Shown: positions 36,441 to 45,656, counted from the stretch's first letter. The stretch: DNA of 64,000 nucleotides from Pseudomonas tremae (GCF_001401155.1 NZ_LJRO01000313.1:1-64000); one strand, 5' to 3'. The notes: a model not told the origin generated them from the sequence alone. Numbers and translations are program-made.

Positions 36441-36794
36441 ATGAAGAAGTTTGCTATCGCTGCCGCTACCGCAACTGCCCTGACTCTGACCATGGCTAAC
36501 GCTGCTTTCGCACAGACCTCGGCTCAAGCGCCAATGGTTCTGGCAGCCAACACCACTACTCAAGAAGTCAAAGAAGATACTTCTGACACCTGGATCACCA
36601 CCAAAGTCAAAGCCGACCTGCTGACTGAAAAAGGCATTCCTGGTTCGGACATCAAGGTTGAGACCAACAAAGGCGTGGTTTCCCTGTCCTCCATGGTAAA
36701 AGTTACTGAAGCCCAGAAAAACACCGCCGTCGCCATCACCAAGAAAATCAAAGGTGTTAAAGACGTATCGGCTGCTGGCCTGAAAGCCGAGTAA
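36441..36794 (+). CDS. Periplasmic BON-domain protein (OsmY-like)
   Basis: 117 residues. An N-terminal Sec signal (M-K-K-F-A-I-A-A-A-T-A-T-A-L-T then A-N-A-A-F-A) is followed by a short linker and one BON domain: D-T-W-I-T-T-K-V-K-A-D-L-L, I-K-V-E-T-N-K-G-V-V-S-L-S-S and V-K-D-V-S-A-A-G-L-K. BON domains occur in OsmY-type stress proteins that help fold or protect outer-membrane proteins and bind lipid. The upstream sigma-54-type promoter suggests regulated expression. The gene is flanked by terminators on both sides, so it is probably a single-gene unit. Function is inferred from the domain. Confidence 0.87.
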   Translation: MKKFAIAAATATALTLTMANAAFAQTSAQAPMVLAANTTTQEVKEDTSDTWITTKVKADLLTEKGIPGSDIKVETNKGVVSLSSMVKVTEAQKNTAVAITKKIKGVKDVSAAGLKAE

Positions 36795-36870
36795 TCGAAT
36801 ACTGCCTCATGAACACCCGCAGTCATTGATTGATGGAAAGTTCATGCGAGGCAACAAGGATGTTGCCATT

Positions 36871-36906
36871 ACAGGCCCCGACTGAAGAGTTGGGGCCTGT
36901 TCTATT
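36871..36906. terminator. Terminator shared by the BON gene and the DUF2845 gene
   Basis: ACAGGCCCC and GGGGCCTGT arms enclose twelve bases, followed by TCTATT on the plus strand. A second small hairpin (GGCAAC-AAGGAT-GTTGCC) precedes it. The two flanking genes converge on this site. Confidence 0.75.
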
Positions 36907-36942
36907 GTGGGCAGCCGTTTTACAGACAGGTGCTTGTGGCGA

Positions 36943-37260
36943 TCAGCGACCGCGCCTGCTGTCTATCCGGACCAGACGTCCGCCTTCGAAGTGCAAGTAC
37001 TGATACATCCCGTTGTCTGGACCGTAGATCCACTCTTCGATTTTGACGGTCTCTGCCCGGCGATAGTCGGCGCTGAATGTTTCCTGGGTGCCGGTAACCT
37101 CCTGACTGGCTGGCGCGCCGCACTTCTGCTGAACCTCGAACGTCCTGTCCCCGGTACTGATCAGCTGGTTGCCGCAACGCAAGGTCGATGCGAGGCTCGG
37201 CAAGGCGACTGATCCTGCTGCCAGGGTCAGTGACAGGTTGATCAGCATTTTGATTCGCAT
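36943..37260 (-). CDS. DUF2845-domain periplasmic protein
   Basis: About 105 residues with a signal peptide (M-R-I-K-M-L-I-N-L-S-L-T-L-A-A then L-P-S-L-A-S). The mature domain has L-R-C-G-N-Q-L-I-S-T-G-D, a second Cys in Q-K-C-G-A-P, W-I-Y-G-P-D-N-G-M-Y-Q-Y-L-H-F-E-G-G-R-L-V-R-I, the usual look of DUF2845 with a conserved disulfide-like Cys pair. The start is uncertain between ATG 37260 and TTG 37269; both are close to the stop of the upstream gene at 37275. The function is unknown. Confidence 0.78.
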   Translation of the reverse strand: MRIKMLINLSLTLAAGSVALPSLASTLRCGNQLISTGDRTFEVQQKCGAPASQEVTGTQETFSADYRRAETVKIEEWIYGPDNGMYQYLHFEGGRLVRIDSRRGR

Positions 37261-37274
37261 GTGTGGCAACGGAT

Positions 37275-40229
37275 TTACTCACTGTCCAGGTGGAGCGGGC
37301 TGATGACTTTACCATCCGGTTGGGCCTGACCGAGTCGCGCGTCCACAAAGTAGACCCGCGCGTCTTCCAGCTTGCCCTTGTCAACCAGGTAGTCCTTGAT
37401 GCTGCTGGCCCGGTTCTGGCCCAGCTCACGCAGTAATACTTCGTTACTGCTCCAGAACTTGAGTACGGCTGCACGCATCTGGCCGGCACGCTGGTCCTTG
37501 CTCAGGCTGGCCCATTCGGCAGGCGGCTGCTGTTTCAGGCGAGTCCGGTAGATGCCTTCCAGCATCGGTGCTTTCTCAACGTCTGGAACCTCTATAAGGC
37601 CAGCTTTGGCCGGAACCTTGTCGCCGCGGCGCTGAAGAATCTTGTAATACGTGTATTGATATTCGCGTTCGAGCCTCTGCTGAGCAATCAACGGACCGTC
37701 GCTGCTGGCGGCGCTGGTGCCTTCGATCTCAAGCTTGAGGTCCGGACGTTCCTTGAGGGCGCCAGAGAGCTTGTCCAGGGCCTTTTGCGCTTCTGCCGAC
37801 AAGTCACTCGAACCTGGCGCGAAGCTGACGCTACCGAGGTCCTCGGAGCTTCCGCCAGCAACCAGTCCGCCGAGCATCTTGAACGGGGCTTGCGCGGCGC
37901 GCAGCACGAGGTTGCGCAGGGTTTGCCAGACAATCGGCATCACGCTGAACTGAGGATTGTTGAGGTCCCCTTCGATCGGCAACTCAAGCGAAATTCGACC
38001 CTTGGTGTCCTTGAGCAAGGCGACGGCCAGGCGAATAGGCAGATCAAGTGCATCCGGGCTGTCGACCCGTTCGCCCAATTGCAACTGCTCGATCAATACC
38101 TTGTTCTGGGCCTTGAGCTGGCCTTTGGTGATCAGGTAGTGCAGGTCGAGGTTCAACCGACCCTTGCGAATCCTGAACCCTGCGAACTTGCCGGAATAGG
38201 GCGTCAGGTTGGTCAGTTCGACACGCTTGAAGCTGGTGGTGATATCCAGGCTGGCCATCGGGTCAAACGGGTTGACGCTGCCTTTGATGGTCACTGGTGC
38301 ATAACGGTCGACCTTGCCTTCGATGTTTACCGGGGCAGGCGTGGCCTTGCGGTTGTCTATGGTGCCTATGCGACCGTTGAGTTGTTGCACGGCGGTCGCG
38401 AAGTTAGGTGTCAGGGTCATGTCGGCAAAGTTGGCCGAGCCATCCTTGATGTTCACTTCACCGACATAGATCGCCAGCGGGTTTTCCTTGTTCTTCCTGG
38501 GCGGCGACTTGGCTGTTTTCGGTTGCGCTGCAGTCTTGTCGTCCGGTTGCGGGATCAGCAGGTCATCGATATTGGTGGTGCGGTCCTCGTTGATCATGAA
38601 GCGCGCGTAAGGCTGGCTCATGTTCACCCTGGCGATCGAAAGCCCGGTGCCGTGCTGGTAATCCAGCCCTTCAAGCTCCAGCTGTTGCCATTTGAGAAAG
38701 TCCCGCTGTTTGAGGGTATCGAGCGTATGGAGCTGGTTGACTTGCGCCTTGCCGGTCACGCTGAATGCAAGCGGTTCGGTACTTTTCAGATTGACTGCAA
38801 GGTCACTGCCCAGCATACCGCTGCGCAATTCCAGAAGAATGAACGGGCTGATATAGGCCTGAGCCACTCGCAAGTCTATGTCTCGGGTCGTCACGTTCAG
38901 ACGCGCACTCACCGGGTTGAGATTTACGTCGCCGCTTGCGCTGAGAGTGCCTTGTTTACCCAGCCCGGTGTCGAGCTTGAGGGTAAAGGGTGATTTATTC
39001 AGGCTGTCGAAGTTCTGGATATCCACATTAAGCGGGCCGACATCCAGCGCAACAGGTTCCTTGGGCACGCGATCCGCAAGGTGGACCGTGTAGTTGCGCA
39101 GCTGTACGTCACGCAACAGCACCTGCCATGGCTTGCTCGGCGTCGACGCTTGAGCGCTGCTGGCTGACGCTGGCTGAGCTGCCTTTTCGTCCACTGCCGG
39201 CTTTTGCGGCGGGGCCGGCTTGCCCGGCTGGCTGGCGAACAATTTTTGCCAGTCCAGCTGCCCGTCCGCCTCGCGCGCGGCCCAGGTTTCCAGCTTTTGG
39301 CTACGGATCTTGCCTACGTTGACCAGTTGCTTTGCCAGGTCGACCGATGTTTCGCTGACGTCCAGGCGTTGCAGGCGCACCAGAGGTCGCCCGTCAGGCG
39401 TGTTCAACGCAAAGGGCGCGACGCTGGCTGACAGGTTGGTCAACTGGAAGCGGGTTTCCTTGGTCAGATCGAGCTTGTAGGCGGTGCTGAAATTGAGCAC
39501 GCCATCCTCAAGTGCCAGAGGCAAGGCATCACGCACATAGGGCCACCACAGTTTCATCTTTCCATCGGTGACTTTAAGCGTGCCCTCGGACGTGATCGGT
39601 ATCAGGCTGATACGGCCTACCCAGTCAATCTGTCCGCCATCCGGCCCTGCCGCGACCAGTGTCATATCGGCATTGTCTTCGGGCAGCGTGCTGAGGTTCT
39701 TGAGTTCGAAATTGAGTGCGTCGTAGAGAAACTCGATGGGCTGGCCGGGGCGCAGATCCTGAAAGTGAACGTAGCCATCGGCCAGTTTTATTTCGTCGAT
39801 GCGCAGCGGGAACGGCTTGGCGGGTGGCTCATCCTGCTTAGGTTCGCTGGCTGGCAGTTTGAACAGCTGAGCCAGGTTGAGCTTGCCTTGCTTGTCGAAC
39901 AACAGCTCGGTCTTTGGTTTGATCAGCTCGACACGTTGCAGATGCAGGGCCCGTGTCCACAGGCTGTCGATTTGCAGATTGGCGTAGAGCTTTTCAAACG
40001 CAACCTGCTCCTTGCCCGGCGTACCGATGTTCATGCCCCACAGGGTCAATTCGAGCGTGTAGGGATTGAATTCAAGCCGCTCCAGCCTGGCCGGTACGGT
40101 CGAGTAATTGGCCAGTTGCTGATTCGCAACACGCAGAGCAACGCCGGGAAGGATGAAAAACCCCAGCAAGCTGTAGAGCGCAAGCACAGCCAGCACGGAG
40201 CCAAGTGTGTATTTCAATCCTCTGGACAT
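37275..40229 (-). CDS. DUF748/AsmA-like envelope protein with an OmpA-like C-terminal region
   Basis: A 984-residue protein anchored by one N-terminal helix (about residues 4-25), followed by a long beta-rich repeat body typical of AsmA-like and DUF748 proteins (for example L-E-L-T-L-W-G-M-N-I-G near 55-65). AsmA-like proteins bridge the periplasm and are implicated in phospholipid transport. From residue 803, S-V-S-F-A-P-G-S-S-D-L-S and L-D-K-L-S-G-A-L-K-E-R-P-D-L-K-L-E-I-E-G resemble the first half of an OmpA-type peptidoglycan-binding domain, and N-R-A-S-S-I-K-D-Y-L-V-D-K-G near 939 the second half, with an insertion between. Start ATG 40229 gives the family-like N-terminus. It may be cotranscribed with the DUF2845 gene. 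Exact role unknown. Confidence 0.83.
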   Translation of the reverse strand: MSRGLKYTLGSVLAVLALYSLLGFFILPGVALRVANQQLANYSTVPARLERLEFNPYTLELTLWGMNIGTPGKEQVAFEKLYANLQIDSLWTRALHLQRVELIKPKTELLFDKQGKLNLAQLFKLPASEPKQDEPPAKPFPLRIDEIKLADGYVHFQDLRPGQPIEFLYDALNFELKNLSTLPEDNADMTLVAAGPDGGQIDWVGRISLIPITSEGTLKVTDGKMKLWWPYVRDALPLALEDGVLNFSTAYKLDLTKETRFQLTNLSASVAPFALNTPDGRPLVRLQRLDVSETSVDLAKQLVNVGKIRSQKLETWAAREADGQLDWQKLFASQPGKPAPPQKPAVDEKAAQPASASSAQASTPSKPWQVLLRDVQLRNYTVHLADRVPKEPVALDVGPLNVDIQNFDSLNKSPFTLKLDTGLGKQGTLSASGDVNLNPVSARLNVTTRDIDLRVAQAYISPFILLELRSGMLGSDLAVNLKSTEPLAFSVTGKAQVNQLHTLDTLKQRDFLKWQQLELEGLDYQHGTGLSIARVNMSQPYARFMINEDRTTNIDDLLIPQPDDKTAAQPKTAKSPPRKNKENPLAIYVGEVNIKDGSANFADMTLTPNFATAVQQLNGRIGTIDNRKATPAPVNIEGKVDRYAPVTIKGSVNPFDPMASLDITTSFKRVELTNLTPYSGKFAGFRIRKGRLNLDLHYLITKGQLKAQNKVLIEQLQLGERVDSPDALDLPIRLAVALLKDTKGRISLELPIEGDLNNPQFSVMPIVWQTLRNLVLRAAQAPFKMLGGLVAGGSSEDLGSVSFAPGSSDLSAEAQKALDKLSGALKERPDLKLEIEGTSAASSDGPLIAQQRLEREYQYTYYKILQRRGDKVPAKAGLIEVPDVEKAPMLEGIYRTRLKQQPPAEWASLSKDQRAGQMRAAVLKFWSSNEVLLRELGQNRASSIKDYLVDKGKLEDARVYFVDARLGQAQPDGKVISPLHLDSE

Positions 40230-40338
40230 GGGCAGCGGCGTCTCTCTCTTTTGGAAGCCCTTGGAGTATGGCATGCCTGTTCGGTTCCCAAGGCACTGCC
40301 GTCACGGCTTGTAGGAGTTTTCCGGTATTAAATACGGA

Positions 40339-41355
40339 TCAAAGTTGCAGAATCAGCGTTTTCAACGGGGGCTGATTATCCAGAGAAGGGAAGTCCTCGG
40401 CGGGGCGCATTTCCTGACAGTCGCGCACCGGGCGCCCAGCCTTGGTTGCGCAGCGTAATACCTGCTCACGCCAGTCTTGCATGCTGACCTTTGCCAGATT
40501 GTTGCAGCAGATCAGCACGCCGTCGTCTGCTGTGGTCAGCAGGGCAGGTTTTAGCAGGCTTTGATAATCGCGCAGCAGGTCAACGGTGCCGAAAGCACTC
40601 TTGGCCCAGGCAGGCGGGTCGAGCAGGACCAGATCATATTGGCGCTGTTGCAGCTTTACGTAGCTGGGCAACTGCTGGCTGCGCCGCGCTGCGATGGGCA
40701 GCCCGGCCAACTGGCGAATCGCCGGGAAATAATCCGACTGAATGAACTGCATCGTTGGCAGATGGGGGTTCAGCGCACCATTCTCGCGGCCCACCGCGAG
40801 GTTGCCTTCGGCGAAATCCAGGTTGCACACCTCGCTGGCGCCACCGGCCGCAGCACTCAGACCTACGCCGCAGGTGTAAGCGAACAGGTTCAGGACACGC
40901 TTGCCCGCACTGTGCTGCTTCACCCAGCCACGTGTATTGCGCAGGTCGAGAAACAGCAGCGGGTCCTGGCCGGCATGTCGTCCACGGACCCGGTAATTGA
41001 GCCCCCATTCGTGCCCGACATGGTCGGCCAGCGCCGCATCTTCAGCCTTGTAGACCGTGTCTTGACGGTCCACACGCGAGTTGCCTTGCGAGCGATCGTT
41101 ATAGACCAGCAGGGTTTCCAGCCCCAGGTAAGCATTGACCTGCGCATGCAAGGCGAGCAATGCCTCGCGATCCAGGCGGGTGTGGAAACTCTGCACCAGC
41201 AACTGCGGGCCGTAACGGTCGATGGTCAGCCCGCTGGCGCCTTCCTGGCTGCCGTGAAACAGTCGATAGCAATCCGTACCCTGCCTGTGCAGTTCGCCAA
41301 GCAATGGTTGGCGATTGTCGAGGGCGACGCCGAGCGCCTGATTCAAGGAAGACAT
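40339..41355 (-). CDS. RlmI-like class I SAM-dependent methyltransferase
   Basis: 338 residues with a PUA-like N-terminal part (Y-R-L-F-H-G and G-L-T-I-D-R-Y) and a Rossmann methyltransferase core: V-L-N-L-F-A-Y-T-C-G-V-G-L-S-A (SAM site), L-D-F-A-E-G-N-L, and the catalytic-type motif Y-D-L-V-L-L-D-P-P-A-W-A-K-S. The N-terminus and motifs resemble the RlmI family that makes m5C1962 in 23S rRNA, but it is shorter and divergent, so the exact target is uncertain. It lies between an AsmA-like gene and phoD with no clear functional link. Confidence 0.82.
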   Translation of the reverse strand: MSSLNQALGVALDNRQPLLGELHRQGTDCYRLFHGSQEGASGLTIDRYGPQLLVQSFHTRLDREALLALHAQVNAYLGLETLLVYNDRSQGNSRVDRQDTVYKAEDAALADHVGHEWGLNYRVRGRHAGQDPLLFLDLRNTRGWVKQHSAGKRVLNLFAYTCGVGLSAAAGGASEVCNLDFAEGNLAVGRENGALNPHLPTMQFIQSDYFPAIRQLAGLPIAARRSQQLPSYVKLQQRQYDLVLLDPPAWAKSAFGTVDLLRDYQSLLKPALLTTADDGVLICCNNLAKVSMQDWREQVLRCATKAGRPVRDCQEMRPAEDFPSLDNQPPLKTLILQL

Positions 41356-41518
41356 GCTGAGCGCCTCGGGCTGGAATTAGGCGCGGGAGTTTACCAGTTA
41401 CCGGTCGCCAGAGGTTTTTGCCGTCTGTTCTAGAGTCTGGAAGCCTGGGAGGGGCTGTCACACAGTGCCAACATTGTCCTGCTAAGTTGCTTTTTTGCCT
41501 GTCAGTGAGGGGATAACC

Positions 41519-43102
41519 GTGAGCCAGTTCGATCTCAAGCGTCGCCGTGTCATTCAGGCAGTCGGGGCCGTCGGGGCGGGTTTGATGCTGCCGGGCGTTG
41601 CGCCGGCAGTTATCGCATCCGTCCAGGACCGGCCAAAGATGGCTGACGGTGTTCAGTCCGGTGACGTATTCGGCGACAAGGCAATCGTCTGGAGCCGCAG
41701 CGATCGGCCTTCGCGCATGGTCGTTGAGTGGGACACGCGCAGTATGTTTACCCAGCCTCGTCGGGTGGTGTCGGCGCTCGCTGATCAGCGCACCGATTTC
41801 ACCGCGCGCGTCGAATTGAGCGGACTGCCGGTCGATCAGGCGATTTTCTACCGCGTTTCGTTTGAAGATGCACAGAGCGGTGTGGTCAGCGAACCATGGT
41901 TCGGCCATCTGCGCAGCATGCCGCAACAGCGTCGTGACATTCGTTTCGTCTGGAGTGGTGACACGGTCGGGCAGGGCTTTGGCATCAATCCCGACATTGG
42001 CGGCATGCGTATCTACGAAGCGATGCGTTTGCGCTTGCCCGATTTTTTTATCCACAGCGGCGACACCATCTACGCCGACAGTCCGGTGCCGGAGCAGCTC
42101 ACTACCGAAGGGGGCCGCATCTGGCGCAACATTACCACCGAGGCAAAAAGCAAGGTGGCGGAGACCCTTGACGAATACCGGGGCAATTACCGCTACAACC
42201 TGATGGATGAAAACATGCGCCGCTTCAATGCCGAAGTGCCGCAGATCTGGCAGTGGGACGACCACGAAGTCACCAACAACTGGTCGCCCAGCAAACAGCT
42301 GGATGATCGTTACAAGGTCAAGGATATTCAGTTGCTGTCCTCGCGTGCCCGTCAGGCGTATCTGGAATACGCGCCTTTGCGCCTGCAAGAGGCGGACAAG
42401 GGCGGGCGCATCTACCGCAAAATCCCCTATGGCCCGATGCTCGATGTGTTCGTCCTCGACATGCGCAGCTACCGCGACGGCAATGACGCCAACCTGGCCG
42501 ACAAGCCTGGCCCGACCACCGCTTTTCTTGGTCGTGAGCAACTCGACTGGCTCAAGCGCGAACTCAGCGCGTCGCGTGCGCAATGGAAAGTCATTGCCGC
42601 TGACATGCCTATCGGTCTGGGCGTGCCGGATGGCGAGGTGAGCCCCGGTGTCCCGCGTTGGGAGGCCATTGCCAACGGCAATGATGGCCCGGCGCTCGGC
42701 CGGGAGCTGGAGGTTGCCGAGCTGTTGGCGTACCTGCGCGCGCAGAAGGTTCGCGATTGTGTCTGGCTGACCGCCGATGTCCACTACTGCGCGGCGCATC
42801 ATTATCAGCCGGATCGAGCCGTGTTTCAGGACTTTGACCCGTTCTGGGAATTCGTGGCCGGGCCACTGAATGCGGGCAGCTACGGCCCCAACGTGCTGGA
42901 CAATACGTTTGGCCCTGAGCTGGTGTTCCAGAAGGCGCCGCCTGCACAGAACACTTCACCTTTCGCGGGTTACCAGTTCTTTGGTGAAGTGAATATCGAT
43001 GGGCAAACCGGCGAGATGTCCGTCGCGCTGCGTGATCTTGATGGTGTGTCGGTGTTTGAGCGCAAATTGCAGCCGACGGTGGAAGTCGGCCGAATCGTCT
43101 GA
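41519..43102 (+). CDS. phoD: Alkaline phosphatase D family, Tat-exported
   Basis: PhoD-type enzymes are secreted phosphodi/monoesterases used in phosphate scavenging, with a Ca/Fe metal centre. The 527-residue product begins with a twin-arginine signal (K-R-R-R-V-I-Q-A then a hydrophobic A-V-G-A-V-G-A-G-L-M-L-P-G). The catalytic domain shows H-S-G-D-T-I-Y-A-D, W-D-D-H-E-V-T-N-N-W and W-L-T-A-D-V-H-Y-C. The start is GTG at 41519 with GAGGGGA 5 bases upstream. No Pho box was identified in the upstream region, but I could not search systematically. Confidence 0.93.
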   Translation: MSQFDLKRRRVIQAVGAVGAGLMLPGVAPAVIASVQDRPKMADGVQSGDVFGDKAIVWSRSDRPSRMVVEWDTRSMFTQPRRVVSALADQRTDFTARVELSGLPVDQAIFYRVSFEDAQSGVVSEPWFGHLRSMPQQRRDIRFVWSGDTVGQGFGINPDIGGMRIYEAMRLRLPDFFIHSGDTIYADSPVPEQLTTEGGRIWRNITTEAKSKVAETLDEYRGNYRYNLMDENMRRFNAEVPQIWQWDDHEVTNNWSPSKQLDDRYKVKDIQLLSSRARQAYLEYAPLRLQEADKGGRIYRKIPYGPMLDVFVLDMRSYRDGNDANLADKPGPTTAFLGREQLDWLKRELSASRAQWKVIAADMPIGLGVPDGEVSPGVPRWEAIANGNDGPALGRELEVAELLAYLRAQKVRDCVWLTADVHYCAAHHYQPDRAVFQDFDPFWEFVAGPLNAGSYGPNVLDNTFGPELVFQKAPPAQNTSPFAGYQFFGEVNIDGQTGEMSVALRDLDGVSVFERKLQPTVEVGRIV

Positions 43103-43198
43103 CAGACAGCTGTAGCGGGGCGGGCAGGTTTTTCGGAAATTCCTTGCAACATGCTTGTCGCCGGTGGCCTATCATGAGCTACCTAACGACGAGACCGG

Positions 43199-44158
43199 AT
43201 GCGTTGCATGCTGGCTATCTTTCTCGAAACCCTGAACATCACCGCCCCGGTGTTTGCCATGCTGTTCCTGGGTGTGTTCCTCAGGCGCATCGGCGCGATC
43301 AACGACGGTTTCATCGTCGCCGCTTCCGGGCTGGTGTTCAACGTCACCATGCCTGCATTGCTGTTTCTGGGCATCATCCACGCTGATTTGCGCACCGCGT
43401 TGCAACCCCGGCTGCTGATTTTTTTCAGCATCGCGACGCTGCTCAGTTTCGCGTTCGCCTGGGGCTGGGCGATCTGGCGCTGCCCGTACGCCGAGCGGGG
43501 GATCTACGTCCAGGGCGCGTTCCGCGGCAATAATGGTGTGATTGGTCTGGCGCTGGCAGCCAGTATGTATGGCCCGCCCGGGATTTCTCTGGGGGCGATT
43601 CTCGCGGCGCTCGTTATCGTGTTTTACAATACGCTGTCGACGGTAGTGCTGGCTGTATACAGCCCGGTGATCAAGTCTGACCCCTGGAGCATCTTCAAAA
43701 GTGTGCTGGCCAACCCGCTGATCATCAGCGTGCTCATTGCCTCCCCCTTCGCCTACTTCAGCATCGGTCTGCCTACCTGGCTGGAGACTTCCGGCAGCTA
43801 TCTGGCACAGATGACGTTACCTCTGGCGCTGATCTGCATCGGTGGCACCCTGTCGCTGGCGTCGTTGCGCAAAAGCGGCAAGCTGGCCATCAGCGCGAGT
43901 GTCATGAAGATGGTCACATTGCCGGTGCTTTGCACGCTGGCAGCCTGGCTGGCAGGTTTTCGCGGGACTGAGCTGGGAATTCTGTTTCTCTACTTCGGCA
44001 GCCCGACCGCCGCAGCCAGCTACATCATGGCGCGCACTGCCAACGGCAACTATGAACTGGCTGCGGCGATCATCGTGATCACCACGCTGGCTGCCGCGGT
44101 GACCACCAATGTCGGAATTTTCATCCTGCAGTGGGGTGGCTGGATCACGCCGACGTGA
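43199..44158 (+). CDS. AEC-family transporter (auxin-efflux-carrier fold)
   Basis: A 319-residue inner-membrane protein with about ten hydrophobic helices. The start resembles A-P-V-F-A-M-L-F-L-G-V-F-L-R-R, and F-N-V-T-M-P-A-L-L-F and G-A-F-R-G-N-N-G-V-I-G are typical of AEC carriers, which export or import organic anions. The substrate is not predictable. An alternative ATG at 43208 would remove three residues. It lies behind phoD by about 96 bases but need not be in the same operon. Confidence 0.85.
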   Translation: MRCMLAIFLETLNITAPVFAMLFLGVFLRRIGAINDGFIVAASGLVFNVTMPALLFLGIIHADLRTALQPRLLIFFSIATLLSFAFAWGWAIWRCPYAERGIYVQGAFRGNNGVIGLALAASMYGPPGISLGAILAALVIVFYNTLSTVVLAVYSPVIKSDPWSIFKSVLANPLIISVLIASPFAYFSIGLPTWLETSGSYLAQMTLPLALICIGGTLSLASLRKSGKLAISASVMKMVTLPVLCTLAAWLAGFRGTELGILFLYFGSPTAAASYIMARTANGNYELAAAIIVITTLAAAVTTNVGIFILQWGGWITPT

Positions 44159-44528
44159 CGTAGCTGTCGATCACTTCCTGCGCTGCACGAAACGCGTCGA
44201 TGGCTGCCGGCACGCCCGCGTATACCGCGCAATGCAGCAATGCTTCGCGAATCTCCTCGACCGTGCAGCCGTTGTTCAACGCACCTCGTACATGGCCCTT
44301 CAGCTCTTGCGGGCATTTGAGGGCAGTCAGGGTGGCCAGGGTAATCAGGCTGCGGGTCTTCAACGGCAGACCTTCACGGTTCCAGACGCTGCCCCAAGCG
44401 TGTTCATTGACGAAGTCCTGCAAAGGCTGGCTGAAATCGGTGGCATTACCCAAGGCCCGGTCGACGTAGACATCGCCCATTACCTGGCGGCGGATCTGCT
44501 CGCCGTCGTTGATTTTTTTGTCTGTCAT
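44145..44528 (-). CDS. Carboxymuconolactone decarboxylase-family protein
   Basis: 127 residues forming one CMD domain: L-K-T-R-S-L-I-T-L-A-T-L-T-A-L, then E-L-K-G-H-V-R-G-A-L-N-N-G-C-T-V-E-E-I-R-E-A-L-L-H-C-A-V-Y-A-G-V-P-A-A. It resembles PcaC, 4-carboxymuconolactone decarboxylase of the protocatechuate branch, but lone relatives are common and no pca genes are present. Its C-terminal end overlaps the 3' end of the plus-strand AEC gene by 14 bases. Catalytic role is inference. Confidence 0.85.
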   Translation of the reverse strand: MTDKKINDGEQIRRQVMGDVYVDRALGNATDFSQPLQDFVNEHAWGSVWNREGLPLKTRSLITLATLTALKCPQELKGHVRGALNNGCTVEEIREALLHCAVYAGVPAAIDAFRAAQEVIDSYVTSA

Positions 44529-44560
44529 GGCGTTTCTCCTGGGGTCGATGCGGGTTGAAA

Positions 44561-45592
44561 TCAGTGCTGGCGGCGCCACGCGCTGACTGTGCGCCAGGCA
44601 ACGATAAGGCCCAGCACAGGCAAAACAAAGGCAAGCATCCCGCCTTCAAGCCGGCTGGCCAGCGCCATGCCGGTACTTATCGCCAGAATATGCAGACCGT
44701 AGGTCAGGTACAGCGCCAACAGTAGCAGGCCTTCGATACGGTCGATGCGGTAGCCGGAATAGAACAGCGGCACGCACAGCAGCGAAACACCCAGCATGAC
44801 AGGCAGGTCGAACACCAACGCGTTCGGCGAAATGGTCAGTGGCACGGGGGCGACCAGCGCAGTCAGCCCCAACACTCCCAGAAGATTGAACAGGTTGCTG
44901 CCGATCACATTGCCCACTGCAATATCGCGTTCGCCGCGCAGCGCCGCTATCAGCGAAGTCATCAGCGCAGGCAGCGAAGTGCCAATGGCAATCACTGTCA
45001 GGCCGACAATACGCTCGGAAAGCCCCAGATGAATAGCCATCACCACCGAGGCACCGACCAGCAAGTGGCCGCCGGCAGTCAGCATCAGCAAACCGGTGGC
45101 AAGCATGGCCATGCGCGTGAAGGTACGAGGTTTTTCCGCTGTGGCGGCGTTGCCATGGCGAGGGCCATGCCCGCCTTGACGGATGATGATTATCAGGCAG
45201 GCCAGCAGCCCGCTCAGAAGCAGCAGGCCGTCGAACCTGCTGAATTCGCCACTCCACGAAAGGCCGATGGCCAGCAGGCAGGCGCCGATCATCAGCGGGA
45301 TGTCTACACGCACCACCTGGCGGGCCACGCGCAGCGGGATGATCAGCGAGCAAAGGCCGAGTATGACCAGCACATTGAAAATATTGCCACCGATGACACT
45401 GCCTACCGCGATGTCTGTGTTATCCGAGAAGGCGGCTTGCAGGCTGACAGCCATCTGCGGCGCACTGGTGCCCATTGCCACGACGGTCAGGCCAATGATC
45501 AAGGGCCTGACCTTGAAAATTGCAGCCAGGTGCACGGCTGAGCGCACCGACAGCTCTGCGCCGATCAGCAGCAACAGCAAACCGCTGAGCAT
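44561..45592 (-). CDS. Calcium/sodium antiporter family protein (CaCA)
   Basis: An inner-membrane exchanger with about ten helices. The two alpha repeats are clear: L-T-V-V-A-M-G-T-S-A-P-Q with G-S-V-I-G-G-N-I-F-N-V, and L-T-V-I-A-I-G-T-S-L-P-A with G-N-V-I-G-S-N-L-F-N-L, giving the canonical G-T-S-x-P and G-S-N-x-F motifs. The first repeat has S-A-P-Q where E is usual in Ca/Na exchangers (S-A-P-E), so ion selectivity is uncertain. The start is set at ATG 45592, but an AAGGA-spaced ATT at 45634 is possible and would add 14 residues. It follows rlpA-like. Confidence 0.85.
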   Translation of the reverse strand: MLSGLLLLLIGAELSVRSAVHLAAIFKVRPLIIGLTVVAMGTSAPQMAVSLQAAFSDNTDIAVGSVIGGNIFNVLVILGLCSLIIPLRVARQVVRVDIPLMIGACLLAIGLSWSGEFSRFDGLLLLSGLLACLIIIIRQGGHGPRHGNAATAEKPRTFTRMAMLATGLLMLTAGGHLLVGASVVMAIHLGLSERIVGLTVIAIGTSLPALMTSLIAALRGERDIAVGNVIGSNLFNLLGVLGLTALVAPVPLTISPNALVFDLPVMLGVSLLCVPLFYSGYRIDRIEGLLLLALYLTYGLHILAISTGMALASRLEGGMLAFVLPVLGLIVAWRTVSAWRRQH

Positions 45593-45656
45593 CTGAATCA
45601 GCGCGGGAGCGGGCAGGGCCGATAGCTGGAGAATAGGAGTGTCCTTGACTGAGGGT

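Noticed and set aside
41099..42802. 567-residue antisense ORF opposite phoD
   Set aside because: phoD on the plus strand has a Tat signal and catalytic motifs; the antisense frame has neither.
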